A stretch of DNA of 64,000 nt, from NCBI GenBank assembly GCA_037783545.1, contig JBBELK010000329.1, positions 1,502,501-1,566,500 on the forward strand, written 5' to 3'. The notes beneath the pieces were generated by a model. That model was given only the letters and a program-made list of their open reading frames with translations, was not told the origin of the DNA and ran no database searches. This document shows positions 36,828 through 47,541 of the stretch, piece after piece (positions within the stretch are counted from its first letter, which is position 1; every line of letters begins with the position of its first letter). A program made the translations under genes and the position numbers. Source of the DNA: Henricia sp. BOLD:AAB3569 (lineage: Eukaryota; Echinodermata; Asteroidea; Spinulosida; Echinasteridae).

Positions 36828-36990
36828 ATGGATTCAAAGTACAAAATACCTGAATCTTTGCTGTGTTTCGTATCAAGATAATATACGAGATATTTGTCTA
36901 GTAGCCAATTTTTCTTTTGAAAATAGAAAAAAATCCGAAAAAAATCATGGAAATCGATTAAGAAAATGTTTGAATCGCCCACGCCTGTTC

Positions 36991-37358
36991 ATAAACCCCA
37001 CACAAAACACTGCTATTCCATTATTTTTTCATGAAACATAATAAAACACATACCCTTCGGTCACATGTGTACATTTATTGAAGGGGACTTTTTTCTGTCC
37101 GAATCTGTGACTGAAGGAGATATTTTTTATAAAACAAATAATATGGACGTGATCTATGATACTGTTTCCGGTGACAGTGTATTATGTGACTTGTACTAAT
37201 TGGGGTGGTCCTCGGTCGTTAGCGGCAACTCTGTACGTTTGTGTCTTCTTTCTATAATTATACACAACCGTGCGCGACGATGGTTAGGCAATTCGATGTG
37301 ACAATATACAACTAGGGCATCGTTTAGTACGGTTGGTTCTGTCTATACTTCTTAAGTT
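36991..37358. other. No gene seen
   Basis: Unique-looking sequence with one word (TAATTGGGG-GG-CCTCGG) that recurs in the same orientation at 42720-42740, on the far side of the inverted duplication. It may mark the end of the original element. Confidence 0.35.
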
Positions 37359-38064
37359 ATGGGAAATTTTGGAACATTTGCTATTTTTGGTCTTAAAAGT
37401 TAGATAATGAGCCAAGGAACTCAAATCAAATTGTTGCCATTTTTTAATCGCTTCCGTTTGGCGGCCATCTTGGATTTCAAAATGGCCGCCATTTTCAATA
37501 TATTTTGCACTATATCTCGACTTCTGAGCACCGTAGAAAGCTGAAAATGGTGGCAATACCCAGGTTTGTGATAGCAAGGAATGCATTGATTGCATCTAAA
37601 ATGCCAAAGATCAGTTCCTTGATGCCACTACCCTTGATTTCAAAATGGCCGCCATTGTAAAATAATTTGTTCCATTTCATGGCTTCCGAGCAACAAAGAA
37701 AGTTCAAAATAGTGGCAATACCCATGTTTATGATGTCCAGGAATATGATAACAAGATTCCCCAAGTCCGTACAGCTAGAGTTTGGTAGCTACCGTAAAAT
37801 TCAACATGTGTGCACATTCTTACAACAATATATAATATAATTATATTGTAATTTTCTCGAGGTTGAAAATGACTTAGTTTAAATTGTTATTTCATCTGGC
37901 TAATTTTGTAAACATTTAAACCTTTACAGCTGGTCATTAATTTCCTCTGCTTCATTGTTCTATCGTGGCAGACATTTCCACCAATTACTGCGTAAGGATC
38001 AAATACACTTTTGAAGAACTTGGAAATGGTAGTACTTACAAATTTCACTTAGTTTGCCTTGTTA

Positions 38065-40290
38065 TTAAACACTATCTTCGTCATCTTCATCCTCATCACT
38101 GACATCTGCCACAGCTAGAATGTTGCAGCAATCCTCGCTGGCATTACATTTACATAGTTCTGTGCATTCCAAGTTGTTGTTCTTGCAAGTGCATCGCATG
38201 GTAGAACATAGAGTCTTGACACAGTTACATTTAATAAGTTCTGCCACCGCATCTGGAGCACAGTTCATCTCCGTCAATTTTGGCGATAGTTTGGATCCAT
38301 CTTTGCACCATCCAAGTTTACATGGGTCATAAATGACTGGATCCACCACATCATCCTGTGCCCATATACTTGCTTGAAGATGCATGGGCTCGTAGACTGT
38401 GCTGTAGCATGGCACCTGGTGTGGGAGGTAGCTTATCAATCCCTTGCGTAGGTTTAAGTTTCTTTAACTTCTTCCATCGTAGAGAAGCTGCAGAAGTAGC
38501 TGACACATCTCTGGTGCTTAACAGCATACAAAAAAACTGCTCACAACCACTAATGACACTTGATTGCGGAACTTCTCCCTTACCAAGATCACTCAAGGCT
38601 TTGACAACATTGTCTGGTGCAACTATAGCAACTTAGCAAGTGCAGTTTTCTTGCCAACGCCGCTTAATCTGCCTGTTGTGTCTGAACCAGTTAAAGCATG
38701 AAAGCCAGGGAGGGCCGTAGCTCTAGACGTTCCTAGTTGTTCAAATATAGTCTTCAGAGGTACAAGTGTCCGTTTTTCAGATGTCCCAGTGAGGATACAA
38801 GTATTCAGACCCACATCTGGTAGCCTTCGCAGGAGCAACACCCACCAGTCTGTATCTTGAGTGAAGAAGTCTACTTCAATGCCAGAATGAGCAAGTTCAA
38901 GCCCGTGTAAAATCATGAGGGTATCTGCCTCCTCCTGTGTGCTCACACCTGTTGTACACTTCAGGTTTAATCTATTTGTCAAAACATCTCTTCTTGTAAC
39001 TGTAACGACAGGCTTGTAGCTTTCTTGTATCAGTGTATCTGCAAGGTAGAGAGTAAGGCTATCCTTAGACTTGCTGCTGGCCATTACCTTCTTCATGTCC
39101 CTTACAGGTGTTGTTTCTTCAATGATGAGGTCATCCCCTTCGGTTGTATAGCGGATATCATCTTTGAGAGTTAGCTTCTTGTGGTAATTGTCAAAGATTA
39201 TATGCCCACCTGCATACGGACGGAGGAGAGAATTGATATTATGTATGAATGCTTTCCCGACATCCTTAAACGTTTGGAATGCACTAGTTGAAGAGGAAAC
39301 AATTGCCTGGACAACTGCCATTGCATCTACTATTAAATGCTTCTCCTTCTGACAAGATTGCTCTGAGGTTACTTCTGGATGTGGGTTAGGGTTGACACTT
39401 TCAGTTGTCAGCTGATTGTTGGTATCCACTTCTTCATTCGAAACTATATTTGGTTCCTCAGTTTCATTGGATTCATCTTCTGACACTTCTAGCAGACTCT
39501 CCAGTGCATGGATGAGCTGACTCTTGTTTTTGCATGGCAGCAGATGTCCACTGGCGTCCATCAGTGTAGTATTAATTACATTGAGTTCATACTGAGATAT
39601 GATTTCTTCTAGATCCAGATGTCTCTGAGATTTTGCCACGACTAGCAATCTTGACAGCATTGTACTTGTAGATTTAAGATGCATGATTTCCCCTTTACTT
39701 TTAAGCTTCACCTTTTTGCAAAGTTCATTCCAGTTTTGGAACCTTAACTTGGACATCTTCTTCCACAGATTTTCTTCTCCACGAATGCGGGATTCAACAA
39801 AATCTATCTTTGCTTGTTCCCCTCTGTCTTCCATACCCAGGATTGACGCTTGTGTCTCTTCTGTAACCACTTGGTTAGTCATGAAGTTGTACAGATTTGA
39901 ACCATCTTCCTGTTTCTTGAAAATGTGCTTTGGATGGATCACTGCTTTCAGGTCACCAATTGCACGTTCCTGTCGTGCTGTCTTTCCTTTAGAGAGGAGG
40001 TGATGTTGATCTGTGCACCAGGAAGGCATGCACAGCATGTCACGGTACTCGTGTGCAATACGGGACAGTTCTGGTGCAGCAAGGCAATACTTCAGTAGTG
40101 CAGAAGGATTTGTTGTAATACCCTTTATTCCTCCATCACCCTTGATACATTTGTTTGCATGTTCTTGTGCTTGGTCTAACCCAATGCTGGAGAAAGGAAT
40201 ACTGCTGGCAGAATGGGCAAACTCACCACGCAACATACTTTCCCAGATTTCAGGATCTGTATCCTTAGACTGATAAACTCCCTGGTGCAC
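38065..40290 (-). pseudogene. FEN1/XPG-like nuclease plus CXC domain, transposon-associated, copy 1 (frameshifted)
   Basis: The main frame (to 38623) encodes about 555 residues. Nuclease-like landmarks in order are HLIVDAMAVVQ, QEEADTLMILHGLELAHSG, VDFFTQDTDWWVLL and FHALTGSDTT...GVGKKTALAKL. These parallel the N-terminal Asp, the EA-A and DSD metal ligands and the helix-hairpin GxGxKTA motif of FEN1/XPG nucleases. A frameshift near 38625 moves to another frame (DLGKGEVPQSSVISG, LPPTPGAMLQH), and a second near 38370 to a third (LQASIWAQDDVV). That frame ends in a cysteine-rich CNCVKTLCSTMRCTC block like tesmin/TSO1 CXC domains. The frame is open to the spacer boundary, so the true start is not certain. 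Related proteins with FHALTGxDTT and EEADT motifs are, as I recall, common in repeat-rich invertebrate genomes. The nuclease call is inference. Confidence 0.65.
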
Positions 40291-41923
40291 AGATCAACAT
40301 CACCTCCTCTCTAAAGGAAAGACAGCACGACAGGAACGTGCAATTGGTGACCTGAAAGCAGTGATCCATCCAAAGCACATTTTCAAGAAACAGGAAGATG
40401 GTTCAAATCTGTACAACTTCATGACTAACCAAGTGGTTACAGAAGAGACACAAGCGTCAATCCTGGGTATGGAAGACAGAGGGGAACAAGCAAAGGTAGA
40501 TTTTGTTGAATCCCGCATTCGTGGAGAAGAAAATCTGTGGAAGAAGATGTCCAAGTTAAGGTTCCAAAACTGGAATGAACTTTGCAAAAAGGTGAAGCTT
40601 AAAAGTAAAGGGGAAATCATGCATCTTAAATCTACAAGTACAATGCTGTCAAGATTGCTAGTCGTGGCAAAATCTCAGAGACATCTGGATCTAGAAGAAA
40701 TCATATCTCAGTATGAACTCAATGTAATTAATACTACACTGATGGACGCCAGTGGACATCTGCTGCCATGCAAAAACAAGAGTCAGCTCATCCATGCACT
40801 GGAGAGTCTGGTAGAAGTGTCAGAAGATGAATCCAATGAAACTGAGGAACCAAATATAGTTTCGAATGAAGAAGTGGATACCAACAATCAGCTGACAACT
40901 GAAAGTGTCAACCCTAACCCACATCCAGAAGTAACCTCAGAGCAATCTTGTCAGAAGGAGAAGCATTTAATAGTAGATGCAATGGCAGTTGTCCAGGCAA
41001 TTGTTTCCTCTTCAACTAGTGCATTCCAAACGTTTAAGGATGTGAGCACACAGGAGGAGGCAGATACCCTCATGATTTTACACGGGCTTGAACTTGCTCA
41101 TTCTGGCATTGAAGTAGACTTCTTCACTCAAGATACAGACTGGTGGGTGTTGCTCCTGCGAAGGCTACCAGATGTGGTTCTGAATACTTGTATCCTCACT
41201 GGGACATCTGAAAAACGGACACTTGTACCTCTGAAGCCTATATTTGAACAACTAGGAACGTCTAGAGCTACGGCCCTCCCTGGCTTTCATGCTTTAACTG
41301 GTTCAGACACAACAGGCAGATTAAGCGGCGTTGGCAAGAAAACTGCACTTGCTAAGTTGCTATAGTTGCACCAGACAATGTTGTCAAAGCCTTGAGTGAT
41401 CTTGGTAAGGGAGAAGTTCCGCAATCAAGTGTCATTAGTGGTTGTGAGCAGTTTTTTTGTATGCTGTTAAGCACCAGAGATGTGTCAGCTACTTCTGCAG
41501 CTTCTCTACGATGGAAGAAGTTAAAGAAACTTAAACCTACGCAAGGGATTGATAAGCTACCTCCCACACCAGGTGCCATGCTACAGCACAGTCTACGAGC
41601 CCATGCATCTTCAAGCAAGTATATGGGCACAGGATGATGTGGTGGATCCAGTCATTTATGACCCATGTAAACTTGGATGGTGCAAAGATGGATCCAAACT
41701 ATCGCCAAAATTGACGGAGATGAACTGTGCTCCAGATGCGGTGGCAGAACTTATTAAATGTAACTGTGTCAAGACTCTATGTTCTACCATGCGATGCACT
41801 TGCAAGAACAACAACTTGGAATGCACAGAACTATGTAAATGTAATGCCAGCGAGGATTGCTGCAACATTCTAGCTGTGGCAGATGTCAGTGATGATGATG
41901 AAGATGACGAAGATAGTGTTTAA
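40281..41923 (+). pseudogene. FEN1/XPG-like nuclease plus CXC domain, copy 2 (5' truncated, internal deletion)
   Basis: Near-identical to copy 1 but in opposite orientation. It begins inside the coding region (DQHHLLSKGKTARQ) and so lacks about 85 N-terminal residues. It also lacks 105 residues between TFKDV and STQEEADTLM, an in-frame 315-bp deletion bounded by a short TGT repeat. Both frameshifts of copy 1 are present, so they predate the duplication. The CXC-type cysteine block ends at the stop near 41921. Neither copy can make the full protein. Confidence 0.7.
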
Positions 41924-42846
41924 TAACAAGGCAAACTAAGTGAAATTTGTAAGTACTACCAAGTTCTTCAAAAGTGTATTTGATCCTTACGCAGTAATTG
42001 GTGGAAATGTCTATCACGATAGAACAATGAAGCAGAGGAAATTAGTGACCAGCTGTAAAGATTCAAAGGTTTACAAAATTAGCCAGATGAAATAACAATT
42101 TAAACTAAGTCATTTTCAACCTCGAGAAAATTACAATATAATTATATTATATATTGTTGTAAGAATGTGCACACATGTTGAATTTTACGGTAGCTACCAA
42201 ACTCTAGCTGTACGGACTTGGGGAATCTTGTTGTCATATTCCTGGACATCATAAACATGGGTATTGCCACTATTTTGAACTTTCTTTGTTGCTCGGAAGC
42301 CATGAAATGGAACAAATTATTTTACAATGGCGGCCATTTTGAAATCAAGGGTAGTGGCATCAAGGAACTGATCTTTGGCATTTTAGATGTAATCAATGCA
42401 TTCCTTGCTATCACAAACCTGGGTATTGCCACCATTTTTAGCCTTCTATGGTGCTCGGAAGTCGAGATATAGTGTAAAATATATTGAAAATGGCGGCCAT
42501 TTTGAAATCCAAGATGGCCGCCAAACGGAAGCGATAAAAAAATGGCAACAATTTGATTTGAGTTCCTGGGTTCATTATCTAACTTTTAAGACCAAAATTG
42601 GCAAATGTTCCAAAATTTCCCATTAATTACACATGCATCTGTACTAGTTGGTCCAGTTTGTAAATGTTTGTTTTGTTGTTTCGTTTTACATATGTAATGC
42701 TCGCGGATCGTAGTCGTGTTAATTGGGGAGTGGCCTCGGTTTTAAAAGGTGCAATCCTAGGTTTATACGACTTCCATTCTGTGCACACAATCGGGGTCAC
42801 TGTTGGCTTATATACACTCTAAAAACAGATTGGTTGAATTCAACCA

Positions 42847-43056
42847 ATTGGTTGGTAGATATGTGTCCAACCAATATATTGGTTAAAATAACCAATCATA
42901 TTGGTTATTTTAACTAATCATATTGGTTAAAATGACCAATCCATATTGGTTAACCAATACGGATTGGTCATTTTAACCACTATGATTGGTTATTTTAACC
43001 AATATGACTGGTTATTTTAACCAATATATTGGTTGGACACATATCTACCAACCAAT
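42847..43056. repeat. 210-bp palindrome built of AACCAATATGATTGGTT-like words
   Basis: The centre is at 42951/42952 (GGTT|AACC). Each 105-bp arm contains repeated ATTGGTTATTTTAAC-type words, so there is periodicity as well as mirror symmetry. The outer words are TTGGTTGGTAGATATGTGTC and its complement. A CACTCTAAAAAC sequence just upstream (42815) resembles the end of the CACTGCAAAAAC family, but no right-hand partner was found. Confidence 0.85.
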
Positions 43057-44141
43057 CATCCTCTTGCAACAGTGCCCCTTTAACGCACTCCCTAACTCCT
43101 GCGTACAGTGGCCCTGTTGAAAAAGGCCCCATTTGGCGGTGGGACTAGCGACAGAAATCTTGTCGCCTCTGCTGGACCAATCATGACGCTTGGCTGTGCA
43201 TTGCAGCATGATTGCAGGCATTCAAATGTAACGCGCGCAGATTGTAAACACCATGCATGCATGTGATACATGTACTCGGTAATGCTGGCCGTTGTCCGCG
43301 TCGGCGATTGGCTGCTATTTAAAGCATATTAGGGAATCCGTTCCATTACATTCGTCAGCATGCACCCCTGTTATTAATTTGAAAAACTGCGGAGTAAATA
43401 AGGTTCGTCGTTTGAAAGTTTGGTAGGAATGGGACAGTCATAAGGAACGGAACCCAATACAATTTCTGGAAAGTATAGAAATTGTTTCTTTTCGGCATAA
43501 CATGACCGAATTGATTAAATTACATCAAAATGACTCGGGCGTGAGTTGGCTCAAGACAACAGCCGGCTCGCTCCACAGATTTGCGTGTATTTCCTCAGGG
43601 TATTGTCACGTAGCTTCGCAGAGTGGAAATTCCCTGAGATCTCAGGATGCCAACCAATAGAGTGTAGTAGTCTTTATACAACAGTTACTGCTGCGTCATA
43701 AAAAAAACGCACAGTCGTGCCGTCATATTGGTTTAAGGCCTCACGTGACCACATTTTAAATGAGTAATGTTAAAAGAAAGTCGCCGCAAAATTTGGAAAA
43801 ACGAAATATTGCACTTGTTCGTGACGTAAACCGCCTCCCCTTCGGGAAATGCTTTGCCATAGCACATATTGGACTCTCTTTACTGCACTACCGTAATGGA
43901 AATGATGACCACACATGGACACTGCCTAGCTAGACCCTATGAATACAACTTATGCACAAGTTGAAAAATATATTAACTTCCCTCTTAATTGTGTGTTTTT
44001 ATCATCAAACTCGCATTACGCGGTTTGTAGGTCATAACAAAATAAGGCAAATCCTGTGTCCCTGCGATGTGTAATAATCTTGCCTACTTTTTTATTTAAC
44101 AAATCTTAGTCAAAATGTGATTGTTTCTAACCGCCTGCAGG
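43057..44141. other. Upstream region of the 44142 exon
   Basis: Must contain earlier exons or the promoter of the gene ending at 44672, but I could not identify a coding exon with matching phase. A TATTTAAA sequence near 43316 could be a TATA-like element. No repeat with defined ends was seen. Confidence 0.35.
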
Positions 44142-44672
44142 AGGGCATTCAAGCAAGAAAAGCGTCCGATTTCCTCAGAGAAAATCTCGCTATGTGAAGA
44201 AACATCGAAACTAAGCGGTCCCGATTGCTTCGAGTTCACGCAGTCAGTGACTTGCTTCAAACCGTCTGCCACCACTGATAAACCGCAAAAAGGATTTGGG
44301 CGCCAGACCACATTCAGGCTTGGAATTTACGATGTTCATATTAGAAAAATCGACCCGAGAAAGCTTCTAGATTGCCGAATCAATCCAGAATCACCCGTCG
44401 GAAAGACGAAAAAGCGAAGGTTTTACCTCATTTATGAGACGTACGTGGCCGAGCGTGTCTCGCTGCGTCTGGGATGGGCTTCTCGCGTCGCTGAGCCGGA
44501 GCAGTTCACCGAGTCAGTCCTGCTTAACTGCCCCGTGTGTCTGCGCTTCGTCGAGGTGCAACTGGACGGCAGGGGTGTGGTGGCTAATTTGCGATTTGAC
44601 GCGACTCGTGTTGAACTGCAAGAACCCGAACATGGCAGCATCATTCCGACCATGTCTGTCCTGTCTGCATGA
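44142..44672 (+). CDS. Terminal exon of an unrecognised gene (about 176 residues)
   Basis: A CTAACCGCCTGCAG acceptor precedes an open frame running to a stop at 44670-44672. There is no in-frame Met near the start, so this is a downstream exon of a gene whose 5' part I could not find. The reading begins RAFKQEKRPISSEK and includes TTFRLGIYDVHIRKIDPRK, FYLIYETYVAERVSLRLGW and LNCPVCLRFVEVQLDGRG, and ends TMSVLSA. The balanced composition and alternating hydrophobic pattern suggest a folded beta-rich domain. I do not recognise the family. A MITE begins 11 nt after the stop, so the 3' untranslated region contains or abuts it. Confidence 0.6.
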   Translation, partial: RAFKQEKRPISSEKISLCEETSKLSGPDCFEFTQSVTCFKPSATTDKPQKGFGRQTTFRLGIYDVHIRKIDPRKLLDCRINPESPVGKTKKRRFYLIYETYVAERVSLRLGWASRVAEPEQFTESVLLNCPVCLRFVEVQLDGRGVVANLRFDATRVELQEPEHGSIIPTMSVLSA

Positions 44673-44682
44673 GCGGGCAATA

Positions 44683-44848
44683 GACTACTAAAGTGTGACG
44701 TCAGTTGCCATGGTAATTGGGTCTAAACATTCGCTGGTAATCTGAAACGCCCATTGGTATAGCGCAGGGAAACGGTTCACTGGTTTTAGTGTAGACCCAA
44801 AAACCATGGCAACACACAAAGGGTGACGTTTTCGCTTTAGTAGTCTAT
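44683..44848. mobile_element. Best-preserved member of the ~165-bp AATAGACTACTAAAG MITE family
   Basis: The ends CAATAGACTACTAAAGTG and CTTTAGTAGTCTATT are inverted repeats. Inside are AGTTGCCATGGTAATTGG, CATTCGCTGGTAATCTGAAA and AAACCATGGCAACACACAAA blocks. Relatives lie at 14735-14845, 28705-28870 and 52500-52640, with a fragment near 18045-18080. Confidence 0.8.
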
Positions 44849-45078
44849 TAACCAGTATGGTGAAGGAATTTACCAAAAGGAAGCATAAGTGGTAAAGGAG
44901 ACTGAAGCGGGTGGGCGCCCTTACGCAACAGCTTGTATAGACATACATGTAATATAATGTAATAGCATTGTCATTGCCGTGGCGTTTTATCAGCGGTGTT
45001 ATATTAGTTTCATGACCTTTTTTTTTAAATTGTTGCCGACAGTACCATGATTTTGCCGACAAAATATGGATTACATAA

Positions 45079-45110
45079 GTGGGGGGGGGGGGGGGGGGGG
45101 GGTTGGGGGG

Positions 45111-45143
<33 letters not shown>

Positions 45144-45155
45144 GGGGGGGTTGGA
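45079..45155 (+). repeat. Long poly-G tract
   Basis: Nearly uninterrupted G over about 75 bp with a few T and C interruptions. It could form G-quadruplexes. Such tracts are often misassembled, so the exact length is unreliable. Confidence 0.9.
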
Positions 45156-45169
45156 CGCCCCCACCCCGT

Positions 45170-45723
45170 CTCCTATACGCCTATAGCCTATGCTGTTATA
45201 TGTGAAAGAATATTTGCTTCTAGTTTACGCAGTCCGTAATTATCCACTAAGCCACGCCCAATATGCAACGTGCAACCTAGCAGGGGACCACGTAATTCGC
45301 CATTTTCCTGCTCAGTTATTGGTCAGTTTTATACAATCTGCGAGCGAGATGGAGCGTCAATAATCGATCTATACAGCCTTTGCACGTCGGCCATTTCGGG
45401 GACACAAGCGCTTTGTTGCCACGCGTTAGACAATGAGTACAGGCCCTGTGTGTTACCATTATCGCATCAACCTGCTCACAACTTCCAGGCTGATGTACCT
45501 TTATAACATATAACCATGTGATAACCTTTCATTTTGTGAATAGTTGGTCTGCTCAAAACATACACTTCTAAAAAGATAAATATAATATGACGCAGTTTTG
45601 AATAAACTTTTAATGAACTATATAGCCTCTTATAAATACAACATTTACACATTAGTTTGGATATAATTATATACATGTAGCACAATTTTGACAAATACTT
45701 GACGATGGCATGATCGACATTTG
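45170..45723. other. No feature seen
   Basis: No coding exon or delimitable element. Short open frames lack any domain or splice context. Confidence 0.4.
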
Positions 45724-45833
45724 GGCCTTTTTCCAAATCTCGACTTCGTCTCCGTCTCCGGCTCCGGCTCCATGTGGTTTACGTGGAGCCGGAGCCTGAG
45801 CCTGAGCCCAAGTCGATATTTGGAAAAAGGCCT
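45724..45833. repeat. 110-bp hairpin with CTCCGG hexamer arms
   Basis: GGCCTTTTTCCAAAT on the left is mirrored by ATTTGGAAAAAGGCC on the right. The inner arms are tandem CTCCGG/CTCCGT hexamers facing CGGAGC/CTGAGC hexamers around a CATGTGGTTTACGTGG centre. Probably a minimal MITE. Confidence 0.75.
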
Positions 45834-46232
45834 TGAACTCAATTCACTGAAGATATGATGACGTCGGTCACTCTGTTTCCTGCGCGCATTTGTAGGGCAG
45901 TCTCAGGGTACCAGACGGCTTGCGTGGCCGTGACGTCATTATATCTCATTTTTGTTATATCTAGCAATACCACAAAATATGAACAGAAATACGAAAAGAA
46001 TCAAACAACTTTTTTTTATATATAGTATTATATAGGGACGTCTGCACGTTGCAACATTTTGAGCAATTATTTTGGGTAATAGTTGTCGAATATCAGAAGA
46101 GAAAGAGATAGAGAGAAAGGTCTTTCTCAATCCCATGCAAGCTTTTAAAATAGTCAAATGGTATTATGGCCATTTTCCTCAAAATTCCAAAAGAGGGAAA
46201 CTGAAAGGGTGCGGGAACTTCACAAGTCAAAT

Positions 46233-46402
46233 CAGGGGGTCTGTTTTTGCGGCCATGACCAGAATCATGTTTATGACGTCACTGCATGCAGATTCAGCCA
46301 ATGGCCAGCTTTGGTTGTCTGCAACAGAAACCGTTCAGTGGTTGAATAAGTAATTATGTCAAAAACATGTTTCTGGTCATGGCCGCGAAAACAGGCCCCT
46401 GT
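46233..46402. repeat. Inverted repeat (GGCCATGACCAGAATCATG)
   Basis: GCGGCCATGACCAGAATCATG near 46250 is mirrored by CATGTTTCTGGTCATGGCCG near 46364, with flanking CAGGGGG/CCCCTG words. Likely a small MITE. Confidence 0.6.
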
Positions 46403-46761
46403 CTGTAGTTGAAACCTTACAAATAGCCACTTAATCTTTGGTTCTAATAGGCCGCAAGATAGATGCCCCAAAACAGCCTGGAAAATAAAATTTGTGGTGA
46501 CCACGTGGTAATACCATTTCTAATGATAATCCACTTTTTAACCCACCTGAATTTTGCCAGTTTTGATAAAAATGCGACTTTGGTAATTAACCCAAAAAGC
46601 GGTGGGAGGCGGGGGCTCGCGGTTCCCCCATACATTTTTTTTTTTATTTTTTTTTTTCATGTCATGCCTCGAGGAGTTTGTTTACTGTCTCACCATGATT
46701 TTAACACCAATGTTATGGAATTTTTACATCACTTACGTACGTATTATTATCAAGTACATAC

Positions 46762-47017
46762 GGGTCATTCTATAAATTTGGGGTCCACTTTTTCTGTCCC
46801 CGTTACATCTGACATCTTGTAAAATGTTGTATTTTGTAAATTCAGGACATATTCTTTAAATGCCTCCTATTTCAAAGAGTGATTACATAAAATACAATTC
46901 ATAAAAATATGGTTTGAAGGCATTTTTAATGATACTTGTATGGCAAATAGCAGTATGTCAGGTGTAACGGGGACAGAAAAATGTCACACGTTGGACCCCA
47001 AATTTATAGAATGACCC
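46762..47017. mobile_element. MITE with GGGTCATTCTATAAATTTGG ends, copy 1
   Basis: The inverted ends are GGGTCATTCTATAAATTTGG and the complement, with ATAC on both sides. A second copy is at 58071-58311; both share TTGTAAATTCAGGACA and a GGTGTAACGGGG block. The element at 60291-60713 has related ends. Confidence 0.8.
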
Positions 47018-47541
47018 ATACGTATTTTTTTAATTTGTTTAAAGCACAATACTTAAATGTCCCCTCTGTGTCTTCGTAGTGGGATGCATTGCACATACCT
47101 TGCACGTCGCCATTTTTTATTTCATCCTTGTTCCCAGTGAAAGTTGTTGATTAGTACATGACTGTATGCATAGGTTGACAATGCACCCTTGATCCTAGAA
47201 ATATGCATGCCAACAAAGGACACATAATTGAGGTCATTTGTAACGTTCAATCACCGTTTAACTGACAATTATTTGACAAAGGTAACAAGCTAGTTTTGTA
47301 AATAAAGTTAATTTATAAGTGGTTTGCACTTAGTTACTAGGTGATCACCACAAAACTGAACGATAAGTGGAGCTGTCAACATTTTGTATAGTTTTGTATT
47401 AAGACTTGTTTCGCTATATTACAGGGTTGACTGTAAAGTCAGTTCATGGTCGCGGCCATATTGGATTGGATTCCAGTGCCATGCTGCGGAGTTTTGGTAA
47501 ATAAATGCCAATGTCTACAAAATGTGCAGTCTTGAAAAATA
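47018..47541. other. 3' flank of the Ras-like gene, no gene seen
   Basis: AT-rich sequence downstream of the minus-strand GTPase gene. No exon or repeat with clear ends. Confidence 0.4.

Larger units (their letters stand above)
35455..36990. mobile_element. Outer element of a three-level nest (CAGGCCTGGGCGATTCA ends)
   Basis: CAGGCCTGGGCGATTCA at the left is mirrored by TGAATCGCCCACGCCTG at the right. Only about 115 bp and 160 bp belong to this element; the rest is a second element at 35571-36827. No clear target duplication was found. Confidence 0.6.
37359..42623. repeat. Large near-perfect inverted duplication (arms 37359-40022 and 40281-42623)
   Basis: The left arm is 2664 bp and the right arm 2343 bp. 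Most of the difference is a 315-bp deletion in the right arm. They are separated by a 258-bp single-copy spacer. Base differences between arms are few, so the duplication or a later conversion is recent. Each arm carries a copy of the same frameshifted gene plus a non-coding block of tandem AAAATGGCCGCCAT-containing repeats (37430-37760 and mirrored at 42230-42530). Confidence 0.9.

Noticed and set aside
39683..40273. Plus-strand frames inside the left arm of the inverted duplication
   Set aside because: Antisense of the nuclease-like gene; mirrored identically in the other arm.
44688..45164. Proline-rich minus-strand frame
   Set aside because: Produced by translating the poly-G tract and a MITE.
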